A DNA stretch of 17,002 nucleotides. Source: an uncultured Clostridia bacterium. GTDB lineage: Bacteria > Bacillota > Clostridia > Peptostreptococcales > Anaerovoracaceae. The stretch spans positions 1 through 17,002 of the forward strand of contig CAKQQT010000032.1 of NCBI GenBank assembly GCA_934271235.1. Direction: 5' to 3'. Positions 1 through 7,017 of this stretch are shown here, one piece after another (position 1 is the stretch's first letter; every line of letters begins with the position of its first letter). The notes under the pieces are model-generated. The model searched no databases. It saw only the letters and a program-made list of their open reading frames with translations, and had not been told where the DNA came from. Both the position numbers and the translations under genes were made by a program.

Positions 1-161
1 ATTATTACAGCGTTCTTTTTGCTGCTTGTCAATGCGAATTGCACACTCCTTTGCAAAAACATACCTTGACAAATCTCGTCTCAATAGCAAATACTTATAT
101 TGTATGCATGATTATAGTTTAAAAGCATGAATCCTGCGTTGATCCGTTTTTTTACGCGGCT
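1..161. other. Left-edge stretch without an identified gene
   Basis: No gene can be assigned. One plus-strand frame is open from base 2 to a stop near 130 (about 42 codons) and another is open from base 1 to about 69. Either could be the tail of a gene entering from the left, but neither gives a recognisable protein. A TTGACA-like hexamer lies near 65-70, without a well-spaced -10 box. The base composition is AT-rich and typical of an intergenic region. Confidence 0.4.
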
Positions 162-1003
162 TTACGGAGCCGGTTTAAAATCGATCCGCACGATCTGCAT
201 CTTCATCATGTTGTCGCCGACCTTGGCCAAAAAGCGGAAGAAGCCTTTGACCGACGGATCGTTGAGGCTCTGGTATCCCAGCATGTAGCCGCGAGAGCTG
301 ACCTTGATCTTCGGTGACCATCCGGAAAGATCTTTCCTGGCGTCGGAGACGGAGAAATAGGCGCCTACATCCTGGATCTTCGCTCCCTTGAGCCAGGTCT
401 TGCTGATCATCTTGACCGCTGTCTTTCCGGCAGCGTCAAAGACCAGTTTGCCGCCCGGGAACGCCTCTGCCATCGCCTGCACGAGCGCCTTGACTTCTTC
501 GGTGAGGAAGTAGTAAAACACGCCCGAGGCGAAGAAAACAGCGCCGTCCGAAGCGTCGATCTTCTCAAACCAAGCGGTATCGTTCAGGTTGCAGCCGATA
601 TTCTGCTCCCGCTCGCCTGCCGGCAGCAGCTGCTCGCGCACGGCGATCACATCCGGGAAATCCAGATTATAGATCTTACAGCTGCCGTTATCACAGGCAC
701 ACCCGGTGGCGTCCAGGCCGCAGCCAAGGTTGACCACGGCGGCCTGCGGGTGCGCTTTGAGATAGTCGCGGATCTCCCATGCAAGGTCGTTCTGCCGCAT
801 GGCAACTTCTAAAAAACCGAACTGCTGCATCGTGCTCTTGGCTTTTTTTCGGCTTCCGAAAAGTCGTAATCAATCTCATCGATCAGCCGCAGCGCGGTTT
901 CATCGCGGTACAGCCGCGGAAACAGTTCCGAGCACTGTTTGCGCGCGTAAAGCGGAATGACCAGCGTTTCCTGTACGGTGTTTTTTTCAATATGATATTT
1001 CAT
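162..1003 (-). pseudogene. TcmP/LCM-type SAM-dependent O-methyltransferase, frame broken at A AAA AAG
   Basis: Two overlapping minus-strand reading frames together make one methyltransferase of about 280 residues. The first starts at ATG 1003 behind an AAGGG-type SD and runs to a stop at 809 (64 aa). The second is open to 162. Codon 54 of the first frame ends a run A AAA AAG (848-842); moving back one base there, or adding one A, continues directly into the second frame. The second part shows a SAM-binding motif I of the leucine carboxyl methyltransferase/TcmP family (VVNLGCGLDATG) and a following acidic LDFPDV motif. Known members methylate carboxyl or hydroxyl groups of small molecules; no substrate can be named here. 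It is the last gene of the unit that starts at 2324, 33 bases after the hydrolase stop. It may be a true frameshift mutation, an assembly error in a seven-base A run, or programmed -1 frameshifting. An internal ATG at 830 could give a 222-aa product lacking the N-terminal part. Confidence 0.75.
842..848 (-). other. A AAA AAG slippery heptamer at the methyltransferase frame break
   Basis: On the minus strand the bases read A AAA AAG in phase with the upstream frame (codons GAA AAA AAG). This is the best known bacterial -1 slippage heptamer, as in E. coli dnaX. Slipping back one base restores the full methyltransferase frame. A weak purine-rich GGAAG lies just upstream; no convincing downstream stem is visible. 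Confidence 0.5.
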
Positions 1004-1036
1004 GGTAGTTTTCCCTTTCTTTCTCTTTCTGTGATT

Positions 1037-1813
1037 TTACTTTCGATCTAAAAACGGCAGATCCGGCAGCGCGTTTTGTTCCAAGATGGCTGCCAGCATC
1101 TCCGCAAAGCCTTGCGGATCGCGGATCTGGTACTGCATATGGTTCATGCCCGTAAACACCGGGAAGTTTCCCTGCGGATATGCCTGCATCACCGCGCCGC
1201 GGTATTTGAAATGTTCTTCGATGCTGCCGAATTCCCAAAAACTGCGTTCCTGTAAGTCTTCCGGCAGTGCCGGGAACGGCTTGTCCTCCAGGCTGTCCGC
1301 CATCTGCCTGCGCAGGTTCCCGTAGCGCAGCGCTTCTCCGGCCGCGATAAAGTACGGTTTGATGGCGTCATCCTCGCACCACAGGATCTTGCCGAGCGTC
1401 TTGCCTTTCGACCAGTACAGACTTTTGATCGCAAAGTATAAGAACGGCGTCATGATCCTGCGGGTCGCTTTCCCAATCTTCGCGAACTGTCCACCATCGA
1501 AAAACGCGTGGTTGACCGGGATTTTTGTCTCCGCCAGAAAGGCCGTCGCCAGGTCTGCGCCGATCGAGGACGCGATGACCAGTTCCAGCTTTTTCACGCC
1601 CTGCTCACGTAAAAAGGCTTCGATCTGCCGGATCTCATCCGCCTTGCTGACATAGGTTTCGCCGCGGCAATATACCGAAGACGTCGGTAAGATACAAAAG
1701 TATCGATCCTGCAGATACTTGGCGATCGGCACGCTGCTCGCGCCGGTCACGCCCATCGCGTGAAAAAACAAGATCGCCGGATTTTCCCTTTTTCCTAAGG
1801 TTTCAAATCGCAT
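1037..1813 (-). CDS. Alpha/beta hydrolase, A-S-S-I-G nucleophile variant
   Basis: A 258-residue soluble alpha/beta-hydrolase-fold protein. Near the N-terminus FFHAMG (about 16-21) resembles the His-Gly oxyanion-hole region. The nucleophile elbow reads ASSIG at 81-85, so Ser83 sits in an A-x-S-x-G rather than G-x-S-x-G context. His225 in GMNH is the likely catalytic base. Acidic residues Glu199/Glu200 fall where the acid is expected, without the usual GxxD pattern. ATG 1813 is chosen over the in-frame 1843 because AGGAGG lies just upstream, and 1843 would overlap the previous gene's stop at 1833. It is the middle gene of a three-gene unit. It is visibly related to the hydrolases at 4370-5122 and 7787-8560: same size, same motif order, and a similar helix before the nucleophile strand. 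Substrate unknown; esterase, lactonase or similar hydrolase. Confidence 0.8.
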   Translation of the reverse strand: MRFETLGKRENPAILFFHAMGVTGASSVPIAKYLQDRYFCILPTSSVYCRGETYVSKADEIRQIEAFLREQGVKKLELVIASSIGADLATAFLAETKIPVNHAFFDGGQFAKIGKATRRIMTPFLYFAIKSLYWSKGKTLGKILWCEDDAIKPYFIAAGEALRYGNLRRQMADSLEDKPFPALPEDLQERSFWEFGSIEEHFKYRGAVMQAYPQGNFPVFTGMNHMQYQIRDPQGFAEMLAAILEQNALPDLPFLDRK

Positions 1814-1832
1814 CTTCCTCGCCTCCTGCCTT

Positions 1833-2324
1833 TTAGTTACCAAGCAGCAGCATGATGCCAGACAAGATCGCCGCGATCACTGCCATGCCGACGATGCCCA
1901 TCGTCCATTTTTTGCATTTGGCGCTTTTGGATATGTATGGTTTCAGATCCTCGGTGCCGGGGATGATCCAGGCATTAGTATGACCGACCCACCAATCGTC
2001 GATCAGGAAGCGGTCGATCAGGTTCATGATGAACAGGATCGCATACAGTTGTCCGAAGCCCTGCCAGAAGCCATGCGCGCCGTTGACGGCGTAAACGCAG
2101 ACAAGGACATAGATCAGATAGCCCGGGATGCAGCAGACCTTAAAGATTTTGCTGTTCCGTTTGATTTTTTCGTGGGTGGTCAATCCCAGCTCGACGCAGC
2201 GGTCCTGCACTTCCTGCTCGTATAAATGTACCATGCCGACTGCGCCATTCCGGATGCCGACCGCGCAGACGAGCACTAAGAGCGCACCCAATCCGATGCC
2301 CTCCAATAACAATCGTAAGATCAT
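1833..2324 (-). CDS. Small integral membrane protein, four predicted TM segments
   Basis: A 163-residue membrane protein that I cannot assign to a named family. Hydrophobic segments lie at about 5-24, 62-80, 86-106 and 141-161. A charged loop occupies about 33-60, and a motif rich in Trp, Asp and His (IDDWWVGHTNAW) follows the third segment. The ATG at 2324 is preferred: it has a GTGAGGA SD, and the upstream in-frame ATG at 2366 lies inside the 2358-2373 operator with no SD. It is the first gene of a unit with an alpha/beta hydrolase and a methyltransferase, its stop lying 19 bases before the hydrolase start. The promoter at 2388-2416 and the operator sit directly upstream. Possible roles are transporter, sensor or membrane anchor, with nothing to choose between them. 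Confidence 0.75.
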   Translation of the reverse strand: MILRLLLEGIGLGALLVLVCAVGIRNGAVGMVHLYEQEVQDRCVELGLTTHEKIKRNSKIFKVCCIPGYLIYVLVCVYAVNGAHGFWQGFGQLYAILFIMNLIDRFLIDDWWVGHTNAWIIPGTEDLKPYISKSAKCKKWTMGIVGMAVIAAILSGIMLLLGN

Positions 2325-2357
2325 CTTTTTATCCTCACTTTTCTTTTGTTTTTTCGA

Positions 2358-2373
2358 GTTAGGCATCGCTAAC
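2358..2373. promoter_or_regulatory. Operator copy 1, GTTAG-N6-CTAAC
   Basis: Perfect inverted repeat GTTAG-GCATCG-CTAAC. It lies about 9-24 bases after the expected transcription start of the promoter at 2388-2416 and 33 bp before the ATG at 2324. The same half-sites and spacing recur at 6819-6834 and 7020-7035. Position and symmetry suit a dimeric repressor; the regulator is not known. Confidence 0.7.
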
Positions 2374-2387
2374 CATTGCTCAGCCTT

Positions 2388-2416
2388 ATTGTAGCACGAC
2401 CGGTTTTATTTTTCAA
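2388..2416 (-). promoter_or_regulatory. Sigma-A promoter of the membrane protein/hydrolase/methyltransferase unit
   Basis: On the minus strand TTGAAA (2416-2411) is followed after 17 bases by TACAAT (2393-2388) with a TG extended -10. The bases just before the -10 (TCGTGC) are identical to those in the promoter at 6904-6932. Operator copy 1 lies immediately downstream. Confidence 0.7.
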
Positions 2417-2431
2417 TATGCGGTTCAAAGA

Positions 2432-3727
2432 TCAAATGCAAAAGGCTGCATAAAGCGGGACAATTTTTTTATGATCTTCAAACGCAAAATTTTTCGCTGA
2501 AAGTTTAATGGCATAATCCGGTTTGTACATATCCATATATACTTTCAGACTTTTTGCCTTCGTATTATCTGCCGCTTTAACTTCCAAAGGGATCAGCTTT
2601 CCTTCGCGCTGTATGATAAAATCAATTTCTGCGCCGCGCGATGATTCCCAATAATATGTGTGGTAGCCATTCATGGTAAGCTGCACGTGTACATAGTTTT
2701 CCGTCATCCCGTCCTTAAAATCATTCAGATCTTCCGTCATGTAAAGGATATCTGCCGCCGCTAGATCCTTTTTGGCACAAAGCAGCCCGAGGTCTGATAC
2801 ATAAACCTTAAACGCATCAATATCCCGATAGTTTTCCAGTGGTTTTTGAACCTGTTCTACCCTGTACACCTGCGACACAATGCCGGACAGGCAAAGCCAT
2901 TCAATTGCATTTTCAAATTCAGATGCACGTCCGCCTTTTTTGATCAGTTTATATTGAAAGCGGGTATTCTTTTTGGAAAACTGCACCGTGATATTATCAT
3001 ACACCAGTCTGGTCTTTTTGATCTCGTTCAAGCTGTTATACTTACTCATATCGTTCAGATAGCTGGCCAAAATGGTATCCTGCGTATGACGGACCAGAAT
3101 ATAGTCCTTTGTCTGTGCAAACTGCAGCACACACTCCGGCATCCCGCCTACAACAAGATACTGCCTGTAAAGCTGCATTGCCATATCGTGCAGTGCAGAC
3201 GGCATCGGTGTATCCGTTTCAAAACAGTTTCTGATCTGTGCAGCCAGTGCGCTCTCGCCCATTGCGATCAAAAACTCCTCCATATCCATCGGATATAGGG
3301 TCTTCATATCCACCTTACCCACGGGGAAAGAAAATTTTGCCCGGTTCACAGCAACGCCCAGCAAACTGCCGGAAGCAATAATGTGATATTCCGGTGCTTC
3401 TTCGCAAAAATATTTCAGCGAGGTTAACGCTCTCTCGCAAAGCTGCACCTCATCAAACACGATCAACGTCTTTTCCCTTACAATGGTTTGTCCGGCAATA
3501 TGCGATAAAATAGGTATCAAATAATCCGGGCTGATATTTTCATCGAAGGTTTCATTGAGTTTCGGATTTGTTTCAAAATTAAAGTAAGCAACATTCTCAT
3601 AATGCAGTCTGCCAAATTCCAGAACAGAATAGGTTTTTCCAACCTGTCTTGCACCTTGCAAAATAAGGGGTTTCCGATGTTCACTTATTTTCCAGTTTTC
3701 CAAAAAAGCTGTAATTTTCCGATACAT
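2432..3727 (-). CDS. AAA_14/DUF4143 family ATPase
   Basis: A 431-residue protein of the widespread bacterial AAA_14 plus DUF4143 architecture. Walker A is GARQVGKT at 25-32, Walker B LIVFDEVQ at 88-95, and a sensor-like ASGSLLG lies at 118-124. The C-terminal half carries EIDF at about 367-370 and LEVKA at about 381-385, a pattern like the PD-(D/E)xK nuclease core. The biological role of these proteins is poorly known; they are common near mobile and accessory DNA. ATG 3727 is chosen because AAAGGAGG lies just upstream; an in-frame ATG at 3754 has no such site. It appears monocistronic, with its own promoter. It is richer in A and T than the hydrolase genes around it, suggesting separate acquisition. 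A decayed fragment of a second such protein lies at 13588-13761. Confidence 0.9.
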   Translation of the reverse strand: MYRKITAFLENWKISEHRKPLILQGARQVGKTYSVLEFGRLHYENVAYFNFETNPKLNETFDENISPDYLIPILSHIAGQTIVREKTLIVFDEVQLCERALTSLKYFCEEAPEYHIIASGSLLGVAVNRAKFSFPVGKVDMKTLYPMDMEEFLIAMGESALAAQIRNCFETDTPMPSALHDMAMQLYRQYLVVGGMPECVLQFAQTKDYILVRHTQDTILASYLNDMSKYNSLNEIKKTRLVYDNITVQFSKKNTRFQYKLIKKGGRASEFENAIEWLCLSGIVSQVYRVEQVQKPLENYRDIDAFKVYVSDLGLLCAKKDLAAADILYMTEDLNDFKDGMTENYVHVQLTMNGYHTYYWESSRGAEIDFIIQREGKLIPLEVKAADNTKAKSLKVYMDMYKPDYAIKLSAKNFAFEDHKKIVPLYAAFCI

Positions 3728-3756
3728 CTTTCGTCCTCCTTTCCTCTTCTGCAATT

Positions 3757-3785
3757 AGTATATCAATCTTTCGTGTAAAAAACAA
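3757..3785 (-). promoter_or_regulatory. Sigma-A promoter of the AAA_14/DUF4143 gene
   Basis: On the minus strand TTGTTT (3785-3780), 17 bases, then TATACT (3762-3757). It lies 30 bases before the start codon at 3727. Confidence 0.6.
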
Positions 3786-3858
3786 CATTTTTTGTTTATT
3801 TTTAACACTAAACTACATGAATACTTTGCAAATCCAACACTGTTCGACATGAATCCTT

Positions 3859-4227
3859 TTATTCTACGATCGTATATCCGGCACCTCGCAGCACGTCGAT
3901 CGCCTTGTCGTAACCTTCTTTTTTGGTCAGCACGTAGTCCGTGTTGTAGGTCGAAACCGCAAAGATGGCGATTTGGTTTTCCGCAAGGAGCGCTGCGATC
4001 TTCGACAAAATCCCCACCAGCGAAAAGTCCAGCACGCCCCGGATGCGAAAGGCTTTCCAGCCGTCGTCCCGCACGGTCACATTTGCCGGCACATCGTCTG
4101 TGATACATACCAATGATCTTTCTTCATCCGTTTTTCCTACAAAGCTGAATTCCGCATCCAGATCGACCTGCGAAAAATCCTCGACCTTGCATACCGAAAA
4201 TTCATAACCGATCTTTTTGATCTCCAT
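3859..4227 (-). CDS. Stand-alone ACT-domain protein
   Basis: A 122-residue protein resembling the small ACT_7-type proteins. The first half is a variable strand-rich region. The second half (from about residue 57) reads as an ACT fold: the stretch around LDFSLVGILSKIAALLAENQ is the typical strand-loop-helix, followed by IAIFAVSTYNTDYVL and a final helix with KAIDVLRGAGY. ACT domains bind amino acids or similar small ligands and usually regulate enzymes; no partner enzyme is attached or adjacent. ATG 4227 has a strong AGGAGG SD. It sits alone between the hydrolase terminator at 4311-4354 and the ATPase gene. No clear terminator follows it. Confidence 0.8.
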   Translation of the reverse strand: MEIKKIGYEFSVCKVEDFSQVDLDAEFSFVGKTDEERSLVCITDDVPANVTVRDDGWKAFRIRGVLDFSLVGILSKIAALLAENQIAIFAVSTYNTDYVLTKKEGYDKAIDVLRGAGYTIVE

Positions 4228-4310
4228 TTTGATTTCCTCCTATTATTTGTTCTGCTTTCATTATACAGGCAGCCCTGCCGCTTGTAAATGGACAAAACAG
4301 GCGTAAAAAC

Positions 4311-4354
4311 AAACGCAAAAGCAAACGTATTTTTTTGCGTTTGCTTTTGCGTTT
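4311..4354 (-). terminator. Intrinsic terminator with 17-bp perfect stem
   Basis: Perfect inverted repeat: arm AAACGCAAAAGCAAACG (4311-4327), a ten-base loop, and the matching arm at 4338-4354. On the minus strand it follows the hydrolase stop at 4370 by 15 bases and is trailed by a five-T run (4309-4305). It ends the operon that begins at 6773. The stem is unusually long and AT-rich. Confidence 0.75.
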
Positions 4355-4369
4355 TCACTGCATCCGTAT

Positions 4370-5122
4370 TTACTGTTTTTCCATCTCCTGCCGCAGCATA
4401 TCCGCGTAGGCTTGTGAGTCCGCGGTCATCCGCCCGCAGTGGGCGTAGCCCGGCCAGATGCGAAGCTCTGCCTGCGGGTATTTAGCAGGAAGCAGTTTCT
4501 TACCCTGTTTCAGGTCGGAATCTTTCTCCCCGTAAGCAAACACGCAGCGTTTCTGCATTTCCTCGCTGAGGCTCGGCAAGTTCACATAGCCGCAGTCGTG
4601 GATGATATTGCGGATGCTCTCCTCGTTCATGGCAATGAACCGCTGCGCCATGGCAGGTCCTGCGACCTCGCCGTAAATCGCGCTCATCTTCCGGCGGGAA
4701 AGTTCCGGATCTTTGACGGCCTTGCGGTGCTTGGAAAGGAACACACGCGACAGACCGAACGTGAGCAGCGGCGCTTTTTCATAGAAGCTGACGCCCTCAA
4801 AGAAAACATGATCAAAGGTCAGATCCTCGAATTTCAGCATTTCGAACAGAACAACGCCGCCCAATGACGCGCCGAATCCCAGCTGCAGATGCGTGCAGCC
4901 TTTTTCCACCAGGAAAGCATGGATCGCTTTTGCTTCTTCGGCAGCGCTGCGGTAGGTCTCGGAAGCCACGTCTCCATGGGCCGAAAGATCCGGGATGAAA
5001 CAGTGGATATCATCTTTCCAAAACTCCGGCAGACATTGCTCAATGCCTTCGGCTGAGGACGGCATCGGGTGGATGAGCAGCGCGGTTTTTTCGACCTCTG
5101 CATTCAATTCATGCATTTTCAT
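4370..5122 (-). CDS. Alpha/beta hydrolase with complete Ser-Asp-His triad
   Basis: A 250-residue alpha/beta hydrolase. LLIHPMPSS (15-23) forms the oxyanion-side loop, PDLSAHG lies at 44-50, and the nucleophile elbow is GASLGG at 84-89 (Ser86). The acid is Asp201 in YGEKD and the base His228 in GYAH. It is the clearest catalytic member of the lineage that also includes the genes at 1037-1813 and 7787-8560. A helix pattern (EEAKAIHAFLVEKG) before the nucleophile strand is shared by all three. It is the last gene of the reductase/purine phosphorylase unit and starts 53 bases after that gene's stop. ATG 5122 has AAGGAAA upstream. It is likely a carboxylic-ester or lactone hydrolase; the substrate cannot be told. 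Confidence 0.85.
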   Translation of the reverse strand: MKMHELNAEVEKTALLIHPMPSSAEGIEQCLPEFWKDDIHCFIPDLSAHGDVASETYRSAAEEAKAIHAFLVEKGCTHLQLGFGASLGGVVLFEMLKFEDLTFDHVFFEGVSFYEKAPLLTFGLSRVFLSKHRKAVKDPELSRRKMSAIYGEVAGPAMAQRFIAMNEESIRNIIHDCGYVNLPSLSEEMQKRCVFAYGEKDSDLKQGKKLLPAKYPQAELRIWPGYAHCGRMTADSQAYADMLRQEMEKQ

Positions 5123-5138
5123 TTTTTATTTCCTTTCC

Positions 5139-5166
5139 GAACGGTTGCGCTATCAGCGATCCGTTC
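5139..5166. other. Intergenic hairpin between the purine phosphorylase and hydrolase genes
   Basis: GAACGG (5139-5144) pairs with CCGTTC (5161-5166), and an inner CGCT/AGCG pair encloses a three-base loop. No T run follows on either strand, so it is probably not a strong terminator. It could act as an RNA-processing or stability element between the two genes. Confidence 0.45.
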
Positions 5167-5175
5167 TCTTCTTCC

Positions 5176-5997
5176 TCACATTTTTTGGATCACGGCGCCC
5201 AGCCAGCGGCACATCGTATCACTGGCTTGCTCTGCGATCTCCAGCACACGAGCATGGCTGTGCTTTACGGTCTGGATACCGGTCGCCATATTGGTTATGC
5301 AGCTGACCGCCAGCACCTTCATCCCCATGTGATTGCAGACGATCGTTTCCGGTACCGTGCTCATGCCGACCGCGTCCGCACCCATACCGGCAAAGGCACG
5401 GATCTCCGCTGCGGTCTCGAAACAAGGGCCCATGAAGCTCATATACACGCCCTCTCGATACGCGATCCCCATTTCGTCCGCGATTTTCTTCGCAAGGCTC
5501 CGCAGTTCTTCACTATATGGCTCGGTCATATCCGGGAAGCGAGGCCCGAAGCGCTCGTCATTCGGTCCGATCAGCGGATTCGTGCCCATCATGTTGATAA
5601 AGTCGGTGAGGAGCATCAAGGTTCCCGGCTCGAAGCTGCGGTTGATCCCGCCGCAGGCGTTCGTCAGCACGACCTGCTCCACTCCCAGCAGCTTGAGTAC
5701 ATAGAAAGGATAGCAGACCTCCTTCATGGAATAGCCTTCATAGAAGTGAAAACGTCCCTCCAGCGCGTAAACCTCTTTTTCACCCAACTTGCCTGCAAGC
5801 AGAGCGCCTTTATGTCCCTGTACCGTCGATACCGGGAAGTTGGGGATCTCCCGATACGGCAGTTCTTCGGTCTCCGTAAAATCCGCAGTCAGCTTCCCAA
5901 GACCGGAACCAAGTACCACGGCGATCTTCGGCCTCTTGGTGATATGCGCCTGGATATATTCCGCGCTCTGCTGTGCTTTTTCATAAAGATGTTCCAT
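5176..5997 (-). CDS. punA: Purine nucleoside phosphorylase, trimeric type
   Basis: A 273-residue enzyme that splits purine nucleosides with phosphate to free base and (deoxy)ribose-1-phosphate in cytoplasmic purine salvage. Family motifs are complete: phosphate loop GSGLG (30-34), GHKG (61-64), EGRFHFYEGY (80-89), TNACGG (112-117), GPCFETAAEIR (190-200), VGMSTVPE (210-217) and TNMATG (235-240). Asn236 is the residue that in trimeric enzymes favours 6-oxopurines (inosine, guanosine), so that specificity is inferred. Length is normal for the family. ATG 5997 follows an AAGGGGG SD located just after the upstream gene's stop, 14 bases away. It lies in the middle of a unit with a reductase-like protein and an alpha/beta hydrolase, an unusual setting for salvage, where deoxyribose or nucleoside transport genes would be expected. 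Confidence 0.95.
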   Translation of the reverse strand: MEHLYEKAQQSAEYIQAHITKRPKIAVVLGSGLGKLTADFTETEELPYREIPNFPVSTVQGHKGALLAGKLGEKEVYALEGRFHFYEGYSMKEVCYPFYVLKLLGVEQVVLTNACGGINRSFEPGTLMLLTDFINMMGTNPLIGPNDERFGPRFPDMTEPYSEELRSLAKKIADEMGIAYREGVYMSFMGPCFETAAEIRAFAGMGADAVGMSTVPETIVCNHMGMKVLAVSCITNMATGIQTVKHSHARVLEIAEQASDTMCRWLGAVIQKM

Positions 5998-6011
5998 ATT
6001 GCAGCCCCCTT

Positions 6012-6773
6012 TCAGCGTAAATATGCTCCGGCTTCTTTTTCAAGCTCTTTCCATACCGGGTATTCCGCGTCTGCTTTCGGCAGGATCTCATGTCCGGCGT
6101 TCTTGATGGCGCGGTATCCTTCGATATTCGCGTCGATCAGGCGGTTCAGATATGCCGTGTTGCCCTTGAGTTTTTTCAGATCTCCGTCTGTTTTATAGCA
6201 CGCGAAAGCTGCCGGCAGCACGAACGCCGCATGGCAGAGAAGATAGTCCTCCATGTTCGGTTCATAGACCACCTTGTATTTCGTGCCGCCAAAGATCTGC
6301 CGGATCAGCGCCTCATTGGACGGCGCATCCGCAAGCTGTCCGATGGTGATCTTTTTCAGGTCGATGGACGCCACCCGATCCGGCTCCCGATGTCCCGCCG
6401 AAAGAGAAAAGGCGAAAAGCACGTTTTTCTCCGGAAGCGCCGCCGCGATCGCTCTCGCGCGCACATTGTTGCCGACGAAAACGATATTTTCCGTTTGGTT
6501 TGCCCGCAAAACATCCAGGATCGTGTCGATCTGCGTATAGCGCATGACGACAAAGATCACATCATACCGATCGTCGGGCGCGAGCGCGTTTATGACCGGA
6601 ACGCGGCTGACTGACACCCGCGGTGAAAATTTATCCTTGATCCGCAGTCCGTTCTTTTGGATCTGCTCTGCCCAGTCTCCCCTTGCAAGCAAAGTTACAT
6701 CTGTCCCGGCGCGAAACAGATTCCGCGCAAGGTTGCAGCCGAGCACGCCTGCGCCGTATACTAAAATCCTCAT
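6012..6773 (-). CDS. Ketopantoate reductase-like (ApbA/PanE) protein, short at the C-terminus
   Basis: A 253-residue protein with an N-terminal Rossmann fold: the nucleotide loop is GAGVLG at 7-12 and the next strand ends in LLARG. PanE reduces 2-dehydropantoate with NADPH in pantothenate synthesis; many paralogues in Clostridia have other, unknown substrates. Where PanE has a catalytic Lys after the fourth strand, this protein has Met-Arg (MRYTQ, 77-81). The C-terminal domain stops early: family members are about 290-320 residues, so some 40-60 residues with the end of the ApbA_C domain appear to be missing. The stop abuts the SD of the next gene, as if a deletion had joined them. ATG 6773 has GGAG eight bases upstream; a TTG at 6779 is less likely. 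First gene of its unit. Confidence 0.75.
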   Translation of the reverse strand: MRILVYGAGVLGCNLARNLFRAGTDVTLLARGDWAEQIQKNGLRIKDKFSPRVSVSRVPVINALAPDDRYDVIFVVMRYTQIDTILDVLRANQTENIVFVGNNVRARAIAAALPEKNVLFAFSLSAGHREPDRVASIDLKKITIGQLADAPSNEALIRQIFGGTKYKVVYEPNMEDYLLCHAAFVLPAAFACYKTDGDLKKLKGNTAYLNRLIDANIEGYRAIKNAGHEILPKADAEYPVWKELEKEAGAYLR

Positions 6774-6818
6774 AGTCAAAGCTCCTTTTTTCCGAAAGAT
6801 TCCTCTGCTCCGCCATCG

Positions 6819-6834
6819 GTTAGTCGCTACTAAC
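6819..6834. promoter_or_regulatory. Operator copy 2, GTTAG-N6-CTAAC
   Basis: Perfect inverted repeat GTTAG-TCGCTA-CTAAC, extendable to GTTAGT/ACTAAC. It lies 45 bp before the ATG at 6773 and about 65-80 bases after the promoter start at 6904-6932, so it may act as a roadblock rather than at the promoter. Confidence 0.7.
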
Positions 6835-6846
6835 TCAGTCCCTTTT

Positions 6847-6871
6847 AAAAAGCTGCCTTACGCAGCTTTTT
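6847..6871. terminator. Hairpin with A and T tails in the reductase-operon leader
   Basis: AAAAAGCTGC and GCAGCTTTTT form a ten-base-pair stem around a five-base loop, with T runs on both strands. On the minus strand it lies in the leader between the promoter (6904-6932) and the gene at 6773. It therefore looks like an attenuator, or a relic terminator. No gene ends nearby on either strand. Confidence 0.55.
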
Positions 6872-6903
6872 CTTTGCGGTCGTGCAGAGATCCTGTTAAG
6901 TTC

Positions 6904-6932
6904 ATGATAGCACGATTGACTTTACTTTTCAA
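6904..6932 (-). promoter_or_regulatory. Sigma-A promoter of the reductase/purine phosphorylase/hydrolase unit
   Basis: On the minus strand TTGAAA (6932-6927), 17 bases, TATCAT (6909-6904) with a TG extended -10. TCGTGC directly before the -10 matches the promoter at 2388-2416. The leader to the start at 6773 would be about 125 bases and holds a hairpin and operator copy 2. Confidence 0.6.
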
Positions 6933-6980
6933 GCCGGTTCAGGACTTTTGGTCAATCTGCACAAATCTTCGCTGGGTTTC

Positions 6981-7010
6981 TTGTCAGCAGGCCGCATGCT
7001 GTGATATAAT
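6981..7010 (+). promoter_or_regulatory. Sigma-A promoter of the ATC hydrolase/alpha-beta hydrolase unit
   Basis: TTGTCA (6981-6986), 18 bases, TATAAT (7005-7010) with TG extended -10. The expected start at about 7016-7018 touches operator copy 3. The leader to ATG 7073 is about 55 bases. Confidence 0.75.
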
Positions 7011-7017
7011 AGGGCTA

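Noticed and set aside
162..185. Terminator after the methyltransferase
   Set aside because: A short CGGCT/AGCCG stem spans the stop region but is followed by A rather than T on the minus strand.
2325..2366. Extended N-terminus for the membrane protein from ATG 2366
   Set aside because: That ATG lies inside the operator palindrome and has no SD, while ATG 2324 has one.
2846..3298. 150-codon plus-strand frame
   Set aside because: Antisense to the middle of the AAA_14/DUF4143 gene, whose motifs are unmistakable.
5139..5166. Terminator between the purine phosphorylase and hydrolase genes
   Set aside because: Hairpin present, but no T run follows it on either strand, and the genes look co-transcribed.
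5185..6198. Long plus-strand open frame of 337 codons
   Set aside because: It lies opposite the clear purine nucleoside phosphorylase and reductase genes, has no SD and gives a protein of unlikely composition; an antisense shadow.
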